A stretch of 64,000 nt of DNA, from assembly GCF_001307295.1 (NCBI RefSeq), contig NZ_CP012700.1, positions 65,001 to 129,000 of the forward strand. The letters are read 5' to 3'. The position numbers and the translations under genes are program-made. Below, piece by piece: positions 37,789 through 45,618 of this stretch; positions within the stretch are counted from its first letter, which is position 1, and each line of letters starts with the position of its first letter. A model generated the notes under the pieces. The model saw only the letters and a program-made list of their open reading frames with translations, searched no databases and had not been told where the DNA came from. This DNA is from Sphingopyxis macrogoltabida (GTDB taxonomy: Bacteria > Pseudomonadota > Alphaproteobacteria > Sphingomonadales > Sphingomonadaceae).

Positions 37789-38099
37789 GTCACCAGCATC
37801 CTCGTCACCAGCACACCGCCGGCCCAGATCATCGCGACGATGCCGAGCAGCTGCCAATATCCGGTTTCGCCCACCCGGCGCCGCAACCACCCTGCGGCGA
37901 GCCAGGCAAGGACGAGCGCGGGCGTCAGGACGAGCAGGGTGAAGCGCAGCAGCCCGTCGGCAATCTGGCCGCGCGGCCACGGGCTTGCGAACAGCGCATA
38001 ACCCTCCACCCCCCACCAAAAGGCCGCGGTCAGGACAAGCATCCCCGCGAGGGCCCAATATTGCCAGAAACGGCTGGGGGGCCAGGCTGGGCCGCCCAC
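37785..38099 (-). CDS. Small membrane protein between sspB and fumC (104 aa)
   Basis: Family not recognised. There are three hydrophobic segments (about 13-36, 48-68 and 81-100) joined by short basic loops such as [12 protein letters not shown], so it is a likely three-pass inner membrane protein. It starts with GTG 4 bases after the sspB stop, and its own stop overlaps the fumC ATG. It is thus the middle gene of an sspB-fumC transcript. Confidence 0.7.
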
Positions 38100-38103
38100 G
38101 CGC

Positions 38104-38586
38104 TCAGCGCTTCTTGCCGAAATCCACCGTCACGACGTTCGATCCATCCTCGGTCGTAACCTCGGGCCGGTCGTTGTCGGCTTCGTCATGCGGTTCGGGT
38201 TCAGCCATATCGTCGTCGCTGACCTGGAACTGCAGCCCGAAATCAACCGACGGATCGACGAATGCGGTGATCGACGCATAGGGAATGACGAGGATCGACG
38301 GCGTCTGGTTGAACGACAGGCCGACGCTGAAATGATCGTCGGCGACCTTCAGGTCCCAGAAGCGATTCTGGAGGACGATCGTCATCTCGTCGGGGAATTT
38401 GGCGATCAGATGCGCCGGAATATCGACGCCGGGCGCCTGCGTCTTGAAGGTGATATAGAAATGATGCTCGCCGGGCAGGCTGTCATGACCCTCGATCTGG
38501 CTCAGCACGCGGCCGACGACGGCGCGCAGCGCATCCTGCACGATTTCGTCATAGGGAATCAGGCTATCGCGGACGTCGTCACTCAT
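38104..38586 (-). CDS. sspB: SspB family ClpXP adaptor protein
   Basis: A 160-aa stringent-starvation-B-type adaptor that delivers ssrA-tagged or other substrates to ClpXP. The alphaproteobacterial form is recognised by the N-terminal DSLIPYDEIVQDALRAVVGR, then HHFYITFKTQAPGVDIPAHL and MTIVLQNRFWDLKV. The acidic linker EPEPHDEADNDRPE precedes a short C-terminal tail VTVDFGKKR that would bind ClpX. It is the first gene of the fumC transcript. Confidence 0.9.
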   Translation of the reverse strand: MSDDVRDSLIPYDEIVQDALRAVVGRVLSQIEGHDSLPGEHHFYITFKTQAPGVDIPAHLIAKFPDEMTIVLQNRFWDLKVADDHFSVGLSFNQTPSILVIPYASITAFVDPSVDFGLQFQVSDDDMAEPEPHDEADNDRPEVTTEDGSNVVTVDFGKKR

Positions 38587-38673
38587 GGCGAAGGGGGATG
38601 AACGGGCGGCGCGTGCCGGTCAAGGGGGGAGAGTCACCTTGCATGGCGAAAAGTCGCTGCTATGGGGCGTCTC

Positions 38674-39261
38674 ATGCGTACCGCCACTGTCCAGCGCACG
38701 ACCAAGGAAACCGATATCGCGATTTCCGTCAATCTCGACGGAACGGGCGAATATTCGGTGTCCACCGGCATCGGTTTTCTCGACCATATGGTCGAGCAAT
38801 TGTCGCGCCACTCGCTGATCGACATCTCGATGCAGGTGAAGGGCGACCTTCATATCGACCAGCACCACACGGTCGAGGATTCGGCGCTCGCGCTCGGCGA
38901 GGCGGTCGCGAAGGCGCTCGGCGACAAGCGTGGTATCGCGCGCTATGGCGAGGCGCATTCGCCGATGGACGAAACGCTGACGCGCTGCGCGCTCGACATT
39001 TCGGGGCGGCCCTATTGCGTCTGGAAGTCGGGCTTTTCGCAGCCGCGGCTCGGCGAGATGGACACCGAGATGTTCCCGCACTGGTTCGCGAGCTTCGCGC
39101 AGACCGCCGGAATCACGCTGCACATCGAAACGCTCTACGGCGAGAACAACCATCACATCGCCGAAAGCATGTACAAGGCGCTCGCGCGCGCGCTGCGCCA
39201 GGCGGTCGAAATCGACCCGCGCAAGGGCGATGCGATTCCCAGCACGAAGGGCGTGCTATGA
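38674..39261 (+). CDS. hisB: Imidazoleglycerol-phosphate dehydratase
   Basis: Sixth step of histidine synthesis. The 195-aa single-function protein has [19 protein letters not shown] near residues 36-54, the metal motif DQHHTVED, and later [19 protein letters not shown] prefer the ATG at 38674 (MRTATVQ); an in-frame ATG at 38662 adds four residues. It is the first of the hisB-hisH-hisA-hisF group and is divergent from sspB. Confidence 0.95.
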   Translation: MRTATVQRTTKETDIAISVNLDGTGEYSVSTGIGFLDHMVEQLSRHSLIDISMQVKGDLHIDQHHTVEDSALALGEAVAKALGDKRGIARYGEAHSPMDETLTRCALDISGRPYCVWKSGFSQPRLGEMDTEMFPHWFASFAQTAGITLHIETLYGENNHHIAESMYKALARALRQAVEIDPRKGDAIPSTKGVL

Positions 39262-39265
39262 ACGG

Positions 39266-39340
39266 CGTCATCCCAGCGAAAGCTGGGATCGCGTGCGGTT
39301 TTTCAGGACGCCTGAGATCCCAGCTTTCGCTGGGATGACG
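39266..39340. repeat. Family C paired inverted repeat, copy 3 (between hisB and hisH)
   Basis: CGTCATCCCAGCGAAAGCTG and the inverse CAGCTTTCGCTGGGATGACG surround about 33 bases. It fills nearly the whole hisB-hisH gap and ends 8 bases before the hisH start. Confidence 0.85.
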
Positions 39341-39348
39341 AGAGTTTG

Positions 39349-39960
39349 ATGGCTGAGACCATAGCCTTGATCGACTACGGCGCCGGCAATCTGCGGTCGG
39401 TTTATAATGCGCTGATTGCCGCCGGAGCAGATGGCGTCGATGTGACGTTCGATCCGGATGCGGTTCTTTTCGCCGATCGCATCGTACTGCCGGGCGTCGG
39501 CGCCTTCGGCGCTTGCGCTGCTGGATTGGCTTCGCTGGATGGTATGATCGATGCGCTTACAATGGCCGTAATCGAACGAGCGACACCCTTCCTCGGCATT
39601 TGCGTCGGCATGCAATTGCTCGCCGACGCGGGCGAGGAGCATGGACGGCACAAGGGGCTCGGCTGGATCGGCGGCACGGTGCGCGCCTTCGACCCCGCGC
39701 CCGGCCTGCGCATCCCGCACATGGGCTGGAACGATGTTGTCCCGACCTTCGGCCACCCCGTGATCGCGGCGGGCGAGGCCTATTATCTCCACGGCTACCA
39801 TTTCGCCGATGCCGCCGATGTCGCGGCGACGAGCAGCCATGGCGGCACCTTCACCGCGGCGGTCGCAAGAGACAATATCGTCGGCGTCCAGTTCCATCCC
39901 GAAAAGAGCCAGGCCTATGGCCTCGCGACGCTCGAAAGGTTTCTCCAGTGGCGCCCGTAG
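39349..39960 (+). CDS. hisH: Imidazole glycerol phosphate synthase, glutaminase subunit
   Basis: Class I glutamine amidotransferase that feeds ammonia to HisF. The 203-aa protein starts [17 protein letters not shown]. The nucleophile Cys lies in [11 protein letters not shown], and the His-Glu pair in VQFHPEKSQ near the C terminus. The start is ATG 39349; TTG three bases earlier is less likely. Its end overlaps hisA by 13 bases. Confidence 0.96.
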   Translation: MAETIALIDYGAGNLRSVYNALIAAGADGVDVTFDPDAVLFADRIVLPGVGAFGACAAGLASLDGMIDALTMAVIERATPFLGICVGMQLLADAGEEHGRHKGLGWIGGTVRAFDPAPGLRIPHMGWNDVVPTFGHPVIAAGEAYYLHGYHFADAADVAATSSHGGTFTAAVARDNIVGVQFHPEKSQAYGLATLERFLQWRP

Positions 39961-40694
39961 ATTTTGGCCTGACCATCTTCCCCGCGATCGACCTCAAGGG
40001 CGGGCAGGTGGTGCGGCTTGCCGAGGGCGATATGGCGCGCGCGACCGTCTATGGCGACGATCCGGCGGCGCAGGCGCGGCTGTTTGCCGACGCGGGCGCC
40101 TCGCACCTGCATGTCGTCGACCTCGATGGCGCCTTCGCCGGCGCGAGCGTCAACGGCGCGGCGGTCGAGAGCATCATCGCCGCCTTTCCGGGCAAGGTGC
40201 AGGTCGGCGGCGGTATCCGCGACCGCGCGGGCGTCGACCGCTGGCTCGCGCTCGGCGTCGAGCGGGTGATCATCGGCACTGCAGCGCTGAAGGCCCCCGA
40301 ATTTGTGAAGTCCGCCGCGCGCGACCTTCCGGGCCGCATCGTCGTCGGCGTCGACGCGCGCGACGGCATGGTCGCGACCGAGGGCTGGGCCGATGTGTCG
40401 GACGTCCGCGTCGAAGATCTCGCGCGGCGTTTCGAGGATGCCGGGGTCGCCGCGCTGTTGTTCACCGACGTCGGCCGCGACGGCCTGCTCAAGGGCTGCA
40501 ACGTCGAGGCGACGGTCGCACTGGCGCAGGCGGTCGCCATTCCGGTGATCGCGAGCGGCGGCGTTGCCGATATCGGCGATATCCATGCGCTGCGTCCGCA
40601 TGTCGCGAACGGCATCGAGGGCGTGATCACGGGCCGCGCGCTCTACGACGGGCGGCTCGATCTCGCCGAAGCGATCGCGGCGGGGCGCGGTTGA
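39948..40694 (+). CDS. hisA: ProFAR isomerase HisA (GTG start)
   Basis: TIM-barrel isomerase of histidine synthesis, 248 aa. It has [18 protein letters not shown] with the catalytic Asp, [23 protein letters not shown] and VASGGVAD-like phosphate-binding turns. The reading frame lacks an ATG at the expected place. GTG 39948, with GAAAGG about nine bases upstream and a 13-base overlap with hisH, is the best start. Confidence 0.95.
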   Translation: MAPVDFGLTIFPAIDLKGGQVVRLAEGDMARATVYGDDPAAQARLFADAGASHLHVVDLDGAFAGASVNGAAVESIIAAFPGKVQVGGGIRDRAGVDRWLALGVERVIIGTAALKAPEFVKSAARDLPGRIVVGVDARDGMVATEGWADVSDVRVEDLARRFEDAGVAALLFTDVGRDGLLKGCNVEATVALAQAVAIPVIASGGVADIGDIHALRPHVANGIEGVITGRALYDGRLDLAEAIAAGRG

Positions 40695-40708
40695 TGGTTC
40701 GCACCCTT

Positions 40709-40799
40709 CCTGTTCCCCGGCGAAAGCCGGGGCCCAGGGCTTCACAAAGCCTGTGTTACGGGACACCGCCATGGACCCCGGCTTTCGCCGGGGAACAGG
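40709..40799. repeat. Family C paired inverted repeat, copy 2 (between hisA and hisF)
   Basis: CCTGTTCCCCGGCGAAAGCC and the inverse GGCTTTCGCCGGGGAACAGG face each other across about 50 bases. It directly abuts the GGAGGGG ribosome binding site of hisF. Confidence 0.85.
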
Positions 40800-40812
40800 A
40801 GGAGGGGAGCAG

Positions 40813-41577
40813 ATGACCGTCCGCGTTCGCGTCATTCCCTGTCTCGACGTCGCCGACGGGCGCGTCGTCAAGGGCGTCAACTTCGTCGACCTGCGCGATG
40901 CCGGCGATCCGGTCGAGGCGGCGCGCGCCTATGACGCGGCGGGCGCCGACGAACTCTGCTTTCTCGATATTTCGGCGAGCCATGAAGGCCGCGGCACTTT
41001 GCTCGACATGGTCGGCCGCACCGCCGAGGTTTGCTTCATGCCGCTGACCGTCGGCGGCGGGGTGCGCAGCGCCGAGGATGCGCGGGCGCTGCTGCTCGCG
41101 GGCGCCGACAAGGTTGCGGTGAACAGCGCCGCGGTGGCGCGGCCTGAATTGGTCGCCGACATCGCCGACCGCTTCGGTAGCCAGTGCGCGGTCGGCAGCA
41201 TCGACGCGCGCCGGGTCGCAGAGGGCCGCTGGGAAATCTTCACCCACGGTGGCCGCAAGCCGACCGGGATCGACGCGCTGGACCATGCCGTCCGCCTCGC
41301 CGAACTCGGCGCGGGCGAACTGCTCGTCACCAGCATGGACCGCGACGGCACCAAGGACGGCTATGACCTCGCGCTCGTCCGCGCCATCGCCGATGCGGTC
41401 AGCGTGCCGGTGATCGCTTCGGGTGGCGTCGGCAATCTCGACCATCTGGTCGCCGGTGTCGTCGAGGGCGGGGCGAGTGCGGTGCTTGCCGCGAGCATTT
41501 TCCATTTCGGCGAGGCGACGATCGCCGAGGCGCACGCGCGGCTTGCCGCGGCTGGATTGCCCGTTCGCGCACATTAA
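40813..41577 (+). CDS. hisF: Imidazole glycerol phosphate synthase, cyclase subunit
   Basis: TIM-barrel synthase partner of HisH, 254 aa. It has [19 protein letters not shown] (catalytic Asp11-type residue), [32 protein letters not shown], and [14 protein letters not shown] with the second catalytic Asp. ATG 40813 follows GGAGGGGAGC. Its neighbours hisH and hisA complete the group. Confidence 0.97.
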   Translation: MTVRVRVIPCLDVADGRVVKGVNFVDLRDAGDPVEAARAYDAAGADELCFLDISASHEGRGTLLDMVGRTAEVCFMPLTVGGGVRSAEDARALLLAGADKVAVNSAAVARPELVADIADRFGSQCAVGSIDARRVAEGRWEIFTHGGRKPTGIDALDHAVRLAELGAGELLVTSMDRDGTKDGYDLALVRAIADAVSVPVIASGGVGNLDHLVAGVVEGGASAVLAASIFHFGEATIAEAHARLAAAGLPVRAH

Positions 41578-41627
41578 TTGCGTAGCCGGGGGTAGTCAGG
41601 CGGAGAGGGGGCTGCAATAGACGTCCC

Positions 41628-42722
41628 ATGACCTCGAAACTCCGCCTCGCCGACCGCACCAACGACCTCTTCCCGATCCTCGGCTTTCTTGCTGCGATGG
41701 CGAGTTTCGGCATGGGGCTTAATCCGTGGATGGTCGCGATCATCCTGATGGGCGCGGTCGTCGCCGCGGTCCACCATGCCGAGGTGATCGCGCACCGCGT
41801 CGGCGAGCCGTTCGGGACGCTGATCCTCGCGCTCGCGGTGACGGTGATCGAGGTCGGGCTGATCCTCACCCTCATGCAGGCCGAACCCGAAAAGGCGCAG
41901 ACGCTGGCGCGCGACACGGTATTCGCGGCGGTCATGGTGATCCTCAACCTGTTGATGGGGCTGTGCCTGCTCAGCGGTGCGATCCGCCACCATGAGCAAC
42001 GCTTCCAGCGTACCGGAATCGGCGCGGCGCTGGCGACGCTGACCGTGCTCACCGTCGTCACGCTGGTCCTCCCCAATTTCACGTCGAGCGTGCCGGGTCC
42101 CTTCTATTCCTCGACCCAACTCGGTTTCGTCGCGGCCGTGTCGCTGATCCTCTATGGCACCTTTGCCCTCGTGCAGACGGTCCGCCACCGCGATTATTTC
42201 CTGCCCGAAGCAAACGCCGACATTGATGGCGACGGTGAGCCAGACACCCATGCCGCGCCCCCGACCATGCAGCGCACCGCGATGTCGGGCGCATTGCTGC
42301 TCGCCAGCCTCGTTGCGGTCGTCCTGCTCGCGAAGAATTTATCGCCCGTCATGGGCGCGCTGCTCGCCGACTGGGGCGCGCCGCCGGCGGTGCTCGGCGT
42401 GCTGATCGCGGCGCTGATCCTTGCGCCGGAGGGCTTGGCAGCCGTGCGCGCGGCGAAGGCCGACAGGCTCCAGACCAGCCTCAACCTTGCGTTGGGATCG
42501 GCGCTTGCGACGATCGGGCTCACCATTCCGGCAGTCGCGATCCTGTCGATCGTCACCGACCTGCCGATCAGCCTTGGTCTCGACGCCAAGTCGACGGTGC
42601 TGCTCTTCCTGTCGCTGATCGTGTCGGTGCAGACGCTCGCGAACGGCCGGACGACCGTGCTGCAGGGGGTGATCCACCTGATGCTGTTCGCGATCTATTT
42701 GTTCACGACATTCGTGCCGTAA
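41628..42722 (+). CDS. Calcium/cation:proton antiporter (CaCA family, ChaA-like)
   Basis: A 364-aa inner membrane exchanger with two repeats. Repeat 1 contains HHAEVIAHRVGEPFGTLILA then TVIEVGLIL (acidic helix motif). Repeat 2 has ILAPEGLAAVRAAKADRLQT then NLALGSALATIGLTIPAV. An acidic loop (PEANADIDGDGEPDTHA) separates them. Relatives export Ca2+, Na+ or K+ in exchange for protons. It is a single gene with about 50 bases after hisF. Confidence 0.9.
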   Translation: MTSKLRLADRTNDLFPILGFLAAMASFGMGLNPWMVAIILMGAVVAAVHHAEVIAHRVGEPFGTLILALAVTVIEVGLILTLMQAEPEKAQTLARDTVFAAVMVILNLLMGLCLLSGAIRHHEQRFQRTGIGAALATLTVLTVVTLVLPNFTSSVPGPFYSSTQLGFVAAVSLILYGTFALVQTVRHRDYFLPEANADIDGDGEPDTHAAPPTMQRTAMSGALLLASLVAVVLLAKNLSPVMGALLADWGAPPAVLGVLIAALILAPEGLAAVRAAKADRLQTSLNLALGSALATIGLTIPAVAILSIVTDLPISLGLDAKSTVLLFLSLIVSVQTLANGRTTVLQGVIHLMLFAIYLFTTFVP

Positions 42723-42740
42723 AACTTCCATCTCTCTTCT

Positions 42741-42843
42741 CGTCATGCTGAACTTGTTTCAGCATCCATGGCCGACGCTCTCGTTCGGCGTCGCGCTTGA
42801 GGCGAGGTCAGGCCATGGACCCTGAAACAAGTTCAGGGTGACG
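42741..42843. repeat. Family D paired inverted repeat
   Basis: CGTCATGCTGAACTTGTTTC followed by AGCATCCATGG is mirrored by CCATGGACCC and then TGAAACAAGTTCAGGGTGACG-like sequence at the right. It lies between two convergent genes. The outer ends CGTCA/TGACG are the same as in families B and C. Confidence 0.8.
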
Positions 42844-42858
42844 AAGCAAAATGAAGGC

Positions 42859-43995
42859 TCAGGTCTTCCGAACGAACACCGTCCCCGCCGAATAACCCGC
42901 GCCGAACGAGCAGATCAGCCCGGTATCGCCCGCCGCCATATCCGCGTGGTTTAGGTGGAAGGCGATGATCGATCCCGCGCTCGACGTGTTGCCATAGGTG
43001 TCGAGAACGGTCGGGCTTTCGTCTTCGCTCGCCTCGTGTCCCAGCACGCGATGCGCGATCAGCCGGTTCATGTTGGTGTTCGCCTGATGCAGCCACAGCC
43101 GGCGCATGTCGGCGCCCTCGAGGCCAAGCTTGCCCATTTCGGCGACGATCATATCGGCGACCATCGGCACGACTTCCTTGAACACCTTGCGGCCTTCCTG
43201 GACGAACAGCTTGTCCGACTTTGGTCCCGACTGGTCGATGCCGCCATGGCCGCGGTTCAAAAAGCCGAAATTGTTGCGGATGTTGTTCGAAAAGACGGTC
43301 TTGAGCTTCGTGCCGAGGATGTCCCAATGGCCTGCGGGCGCCATGTCCTTGTCCTCGACGAGGATCGCGGTCGCGACGTCGCCGAAGATGAAATGGCTGT
43401 CGCGGTCGCGCCAGTTGAGGTGCCCCGAACAGATTTCGGGGTTCACGACCAGCACGCTCCGCGCATGGCCGGCGCGGATATAGTCGGCGGCGGTCTGGAT
43501 GCCGAAGGTTGCCGACGAGCAGGCGACGTTCATGTCGAAACCGAAACCGTCAATGCCGAGCGCGTCCTGAATCTCGACCGCCATTGCGGGATAGGGGCGC
43601 TGCATGTTCGATGCAGCGCAGAGGACCGCGTCGACATCGCCTGCGTCGCGTCCGGCGCGGGCGAGCGCGTCTCTGGCGGCGGCAACCCCGATCTCAGCGA
43701 GCAGCGAAATTTCGTCGTTGGGGCGTTCGGCGATGCGCGGCGCCATATGCTCCGGGTCGAGGATGCCCGCCTTGTCGACGACGAAACGCGAGCCGATCCC
43801 GCTTGCCTTCTCGATGAATTCGACGCTCGATTCAGCCAGTTCGGCCATTTCGCCCGCTGCGATAGCGTCGGCATTTTCCCTATTGTGCAGCGCAACATAC
43901 TGGTTAAAACTCGCGACAAGTTCTTCGTTGGAGATGCGTTCGGCGGGGGTGAAAAGGCCGGTTGCGGAGATGACCGGCTGCGGTGCGTGCGACAT
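42859..43995 (-). CDS. Beta-ketoacyl-ACP synthase III-like (FabH-type) enzyme
   Basis: A 378-aa thiolase-fold condensing enzyme, longer than classical FabH (about 320 aa). The active-site Cys lies in MNVACSSATFGIQTAA, the His in WLHQANTNMNRL and the Asn in YGNTSSAGSIIAFHL. It could start fatty-acid synthesis or act on another acyl-ACP/CoA substrate such as in olefin or alkylquinolone-like paths. No fab genes adjoin it. The start is ATG 43995 (MSHAPQPV). Confidence 0.88.
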   Translation of the reverse strand: MSHAPQPVISATGLFTPAERISNEELVASFNQYVALHNRENADAIAAGEMAELAESSVEFIEKASGIGSRFVVDKAGILDPEHMAPRIAERPNDEISLLAEIGVAAARDALARAGRDAGDVDAVLCAASNMQRPYPAMAVEIQDALGIDGFGFDMNVACSSATFGIQTAADYIRAGHARSVLVVNPEICSGHLNWRDRDSHFIFGDVATAILVEDKDMAPAGHWDILGTKLKTVFSNNIRNNFGFLNRGHGGIDQSGPKSDKLFVQEGRKVFKEVVPMVADMIVAEMGKLGLEGADMRRLWLHQANTNMNRLIAHRVLGHEASEDESPTVLDTYGNTSSAGSIIAFHLNHADMAAGDTGLICSFGAGYSAGTVFVRKT

Positions 43996-44178
43996 GGCAG
44001 TCCTGCATGTTCTGTTTTTCGGGACATGTTGATTAGGCCGGGTCGCAAAGACGCGCAACGCCCCTCGACCGGCTGAACGCTCCCCGACATCATGGTTAAC
44101 CCGCCACTAACCATTTTGGTGGCAGACTGGCAGATGCAGGCCTCCGGGGGGATGGCTCCCCGGGCGCCGTGCGGGAGC

Positions 44179-44736
44179 ATGACCATGGCGACGCGTTCGG
44201 GACCGGCAGCGGGCGATCTGTCGATATCGGAAATCAAGGAATTTGCGGGTTTCCCCGCCGCGACGCAGCGGTATATCCGCCGCTCGCTCGACATCGGGCT
44301 CGAACGCGACGATGCGATCGCGCGCTGGTCGCGCGATATGGTCGAGGAAACCGCGATCCGCGTCCAGGCGCGCGTCTACCAGCGTCTCGGCGATGTCCGC
44401 GCGCATATACCCGACGACAGCGGGCTCGACGCGCTCGAACATTTTATGGCGCCGCTGATCGCGGTTTCGGCGTTCGATCTGGGGCAGGACCGGCTGCATG
44501 CCTTCGCGCCCTATCGCTTCCTCTACGAGCGGTTGCTCGGCGCGCATGCGCGGCCGTGGTTGCCGGGCGCCTTTTGCGCCGCGGCATCGCTGCCGCACCT
44601 GCACCCCGACAAACGTAAACTCCTGCTCCAATCGATCAGCGAAGCCGCCGCGACCGCGCCGGGCTGGTCGGCGCGCGAGCCGAGCTTCTACCCCGAATGG
44701 GTCGACAAGATCGACGAGACCAAGCCCGCCAATTGA
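44179..44736 (+). CDS. Hypothetical protein (185 aa)
   Basis: Family not recognised. The protein is mostly helical by composition, has no membrane segment or signal peptide, and ends in EPSFYPEWVDKIDETKPAN. Codon use matches the neighbouring housekeeping genes, so it is very likely expressed. The start is uncertain: ATG 44179 and ATG 44185 are both possible, and the frame is open to 44092. It converges on the next gene. Confidence 0.65.
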   Translation: MTMATRSGPAAGDLSISEIKEFAGFPAATQRYIRRSLDIGLERDDAIARWSRDMVEETAIRVQARVYQRLGDVRAHIPDDSGLDALEHFMAPLIAVSAFDLGQDRLHAFAPYRFLYERLLGAHARPWLPGAFCAAASLPHLHPDKRKLLLQSISEAAATAPGWSAREPSFYPEWVDKIDETKPAN

Positions 44737-44755
44737 GCGAGACTCAGGGTGGGCT

Positions 44756-45184
44756 CTATAGCCCGCCGACACGTCCCGGCGCGCGGGCGCGGATGAAGTT
44801 CTCGAGCGCGACGAACAGCATCTCGCGCGCGTCGCTGCCCAGCATTTCGGCGGTCAACCAGTCGAAATGGACGCGGTCGCCGCGCGACGATGCGCCGACC
44901 ATCGCGGCGAGCAGCGCCTCGTCGAAGCTGACGCGCGGGCAGCAGGGCGGCGCGACGGCAAAGGGTTCGGGCCAGACATGGCCGATCGCCTCGACGACGA
45001 GGCGATAGCGCCGTGCCGCAAGGATGTTGCCCCAGCGCCGTTCGAGTTCGGGCATCGGGTCGCGTTCGCTGCGGCGGCAGAGGATGCAATAGCGTAGCGC
45101 GAGCACGGCTTGTGCCGCTTCGACCGAGAGGTCGCGCACCAGCGGCTGCTGCGTCAATTGGCGGATCAGCGTGCTGTTTTGCAT
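44756..45184 (-). CDS. Hypothetical protein (142 aa), Cys-containing
   Basis: Family not recognised. It has a CILC motif near residue 33 (RYCILCRRSERDP) and PPCCP near residue 80, which might bind a metal. WGNILAARRYRLVVEAIGHV is a conserved-looking helix. An orphan iron-box-like site and a terminator lie in the 130 bases upstream. Confidence 0.65.
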   Translation of the reverse strand: MQNSTLIRQLTQQPLVRDLSVEAAQAVLALRYCILCRRSERDPMPELERRWGNILAARRYRLVVEAIGHVWPEPFAVAPPCCPRVSFDEALLAAMVGASSRGDRVHFDWLTAEMLGSDAREMLFVALENFIRARAPGRVGGL

Positions 45185-45240
45185 GAGGTGTCTATCTCCC
45201 GACCCACGCAGTTCCTCATCTCCATTCCACGTTGTTCGGG

Positions 45241-45289
45241 AAAAAAATGCCGGCCGCTTTGGTGCAGCTAGAAGGTGCAGCGGCCGGCA
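45241..45289 (-). terminator. Rho-independent terminator, minus strand
   Basis: Perfect 11-bp stem (TGCCGGCCGCT at 45248-45258 with AGCGGCCGGCA at 45279-45289). On the minus strand a run of seven T follows. There is no T run on the plus side, so it acts on minus-strand transcripts. It may end the CocE-type gene transcript or a short RNA begun at 45301. Confidence 0.75.
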
Positions 45290-45307
45290 GGAGGGGACTG
45301 CCTGATT

Positions 45308-45336
45308 GTGCTATTGAGAATTATTCGCAAATACAA
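45308..45336 (-). promoter_or_regulatory. Orphan Fur-box-like palindrome within a minus-strand promoter
   Basis: TTGAGAATTATTCGCAA (45314-45330) is a 17-bp near-palindrome of the form TTGcGAATnATTCtCAA used as an iron box in alphaproteobacteria. On the minus strand it fills exactly the 17-base spacer between TTGTAT (45336-45331) and a weak -10 TAGCAC (45313-45308). It shares the half-site ATTCGCAA with a site before bfd. Fur control is inference. Confidence 0.4.
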
Positions 45337-45482
45337 GCGAAAAATGTGATGTTGGGAAATCGACTCCGAAAACCCCAGTTTTTCGATATGCTGATTGTCC
45401 CCGCCCACTCGCGGATCGCCGCCGGCCGGATCGACATAATGCGACGCCAAGGATTCCCGGAGCGGATCATCTTTGGATGAAG

Positions 45483-45559
45483 CGTCATCCCGGACTTGAT
45501 CCGGGATCCATTATCCCGGCGTCGGCGCGAATGGACCCCGGATCAAGTCCGGGGTGACG
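45483..45559. repeat. Family B paired inverted repeat, copy 4
   Basis: CGTCATCCCGGACTTGATCC and the inverse GGATCAAGTCCGGGGTGACG surround about 37 bases, behind the CocE-type gene. Confidence 0.85.
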
Positions 45560-45618
45560 ATGAGCGGGATTGGCGCCGTCGGTTCATCAAAGGACGGTCA
45601 TGCTCCAAGGCGCCCCGA

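Larger units (their letters stand above)
45185..45618. other. Gene-free region with terminator, iron-box-like site and repeat
   Basis: About 430 bases without a convincing gene. It contains a minus-strand terminator (45241-45289), an iron-box-like palindrome (45314-45330) inside a weak minus-strand promoter, and a family B repeat (45483-45559). Composition is more A+T-rich than elsewhere around 45305-45400. Confidence 0.6.

Noticed and set aside
45268..45450. 60-codon minus-strand frame as a possible small peptide
   Set aside because: It overlaps the promoter-like and terminator elements. Composition and lack of a ribosome binding site make a peptide unlikely.
45232..45480. 82-codon plus-strand frame in the gene-free region
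   Set aside because: No ribosome binding site or domain. It runs through the terminator hairpin and the iron-box-like site.
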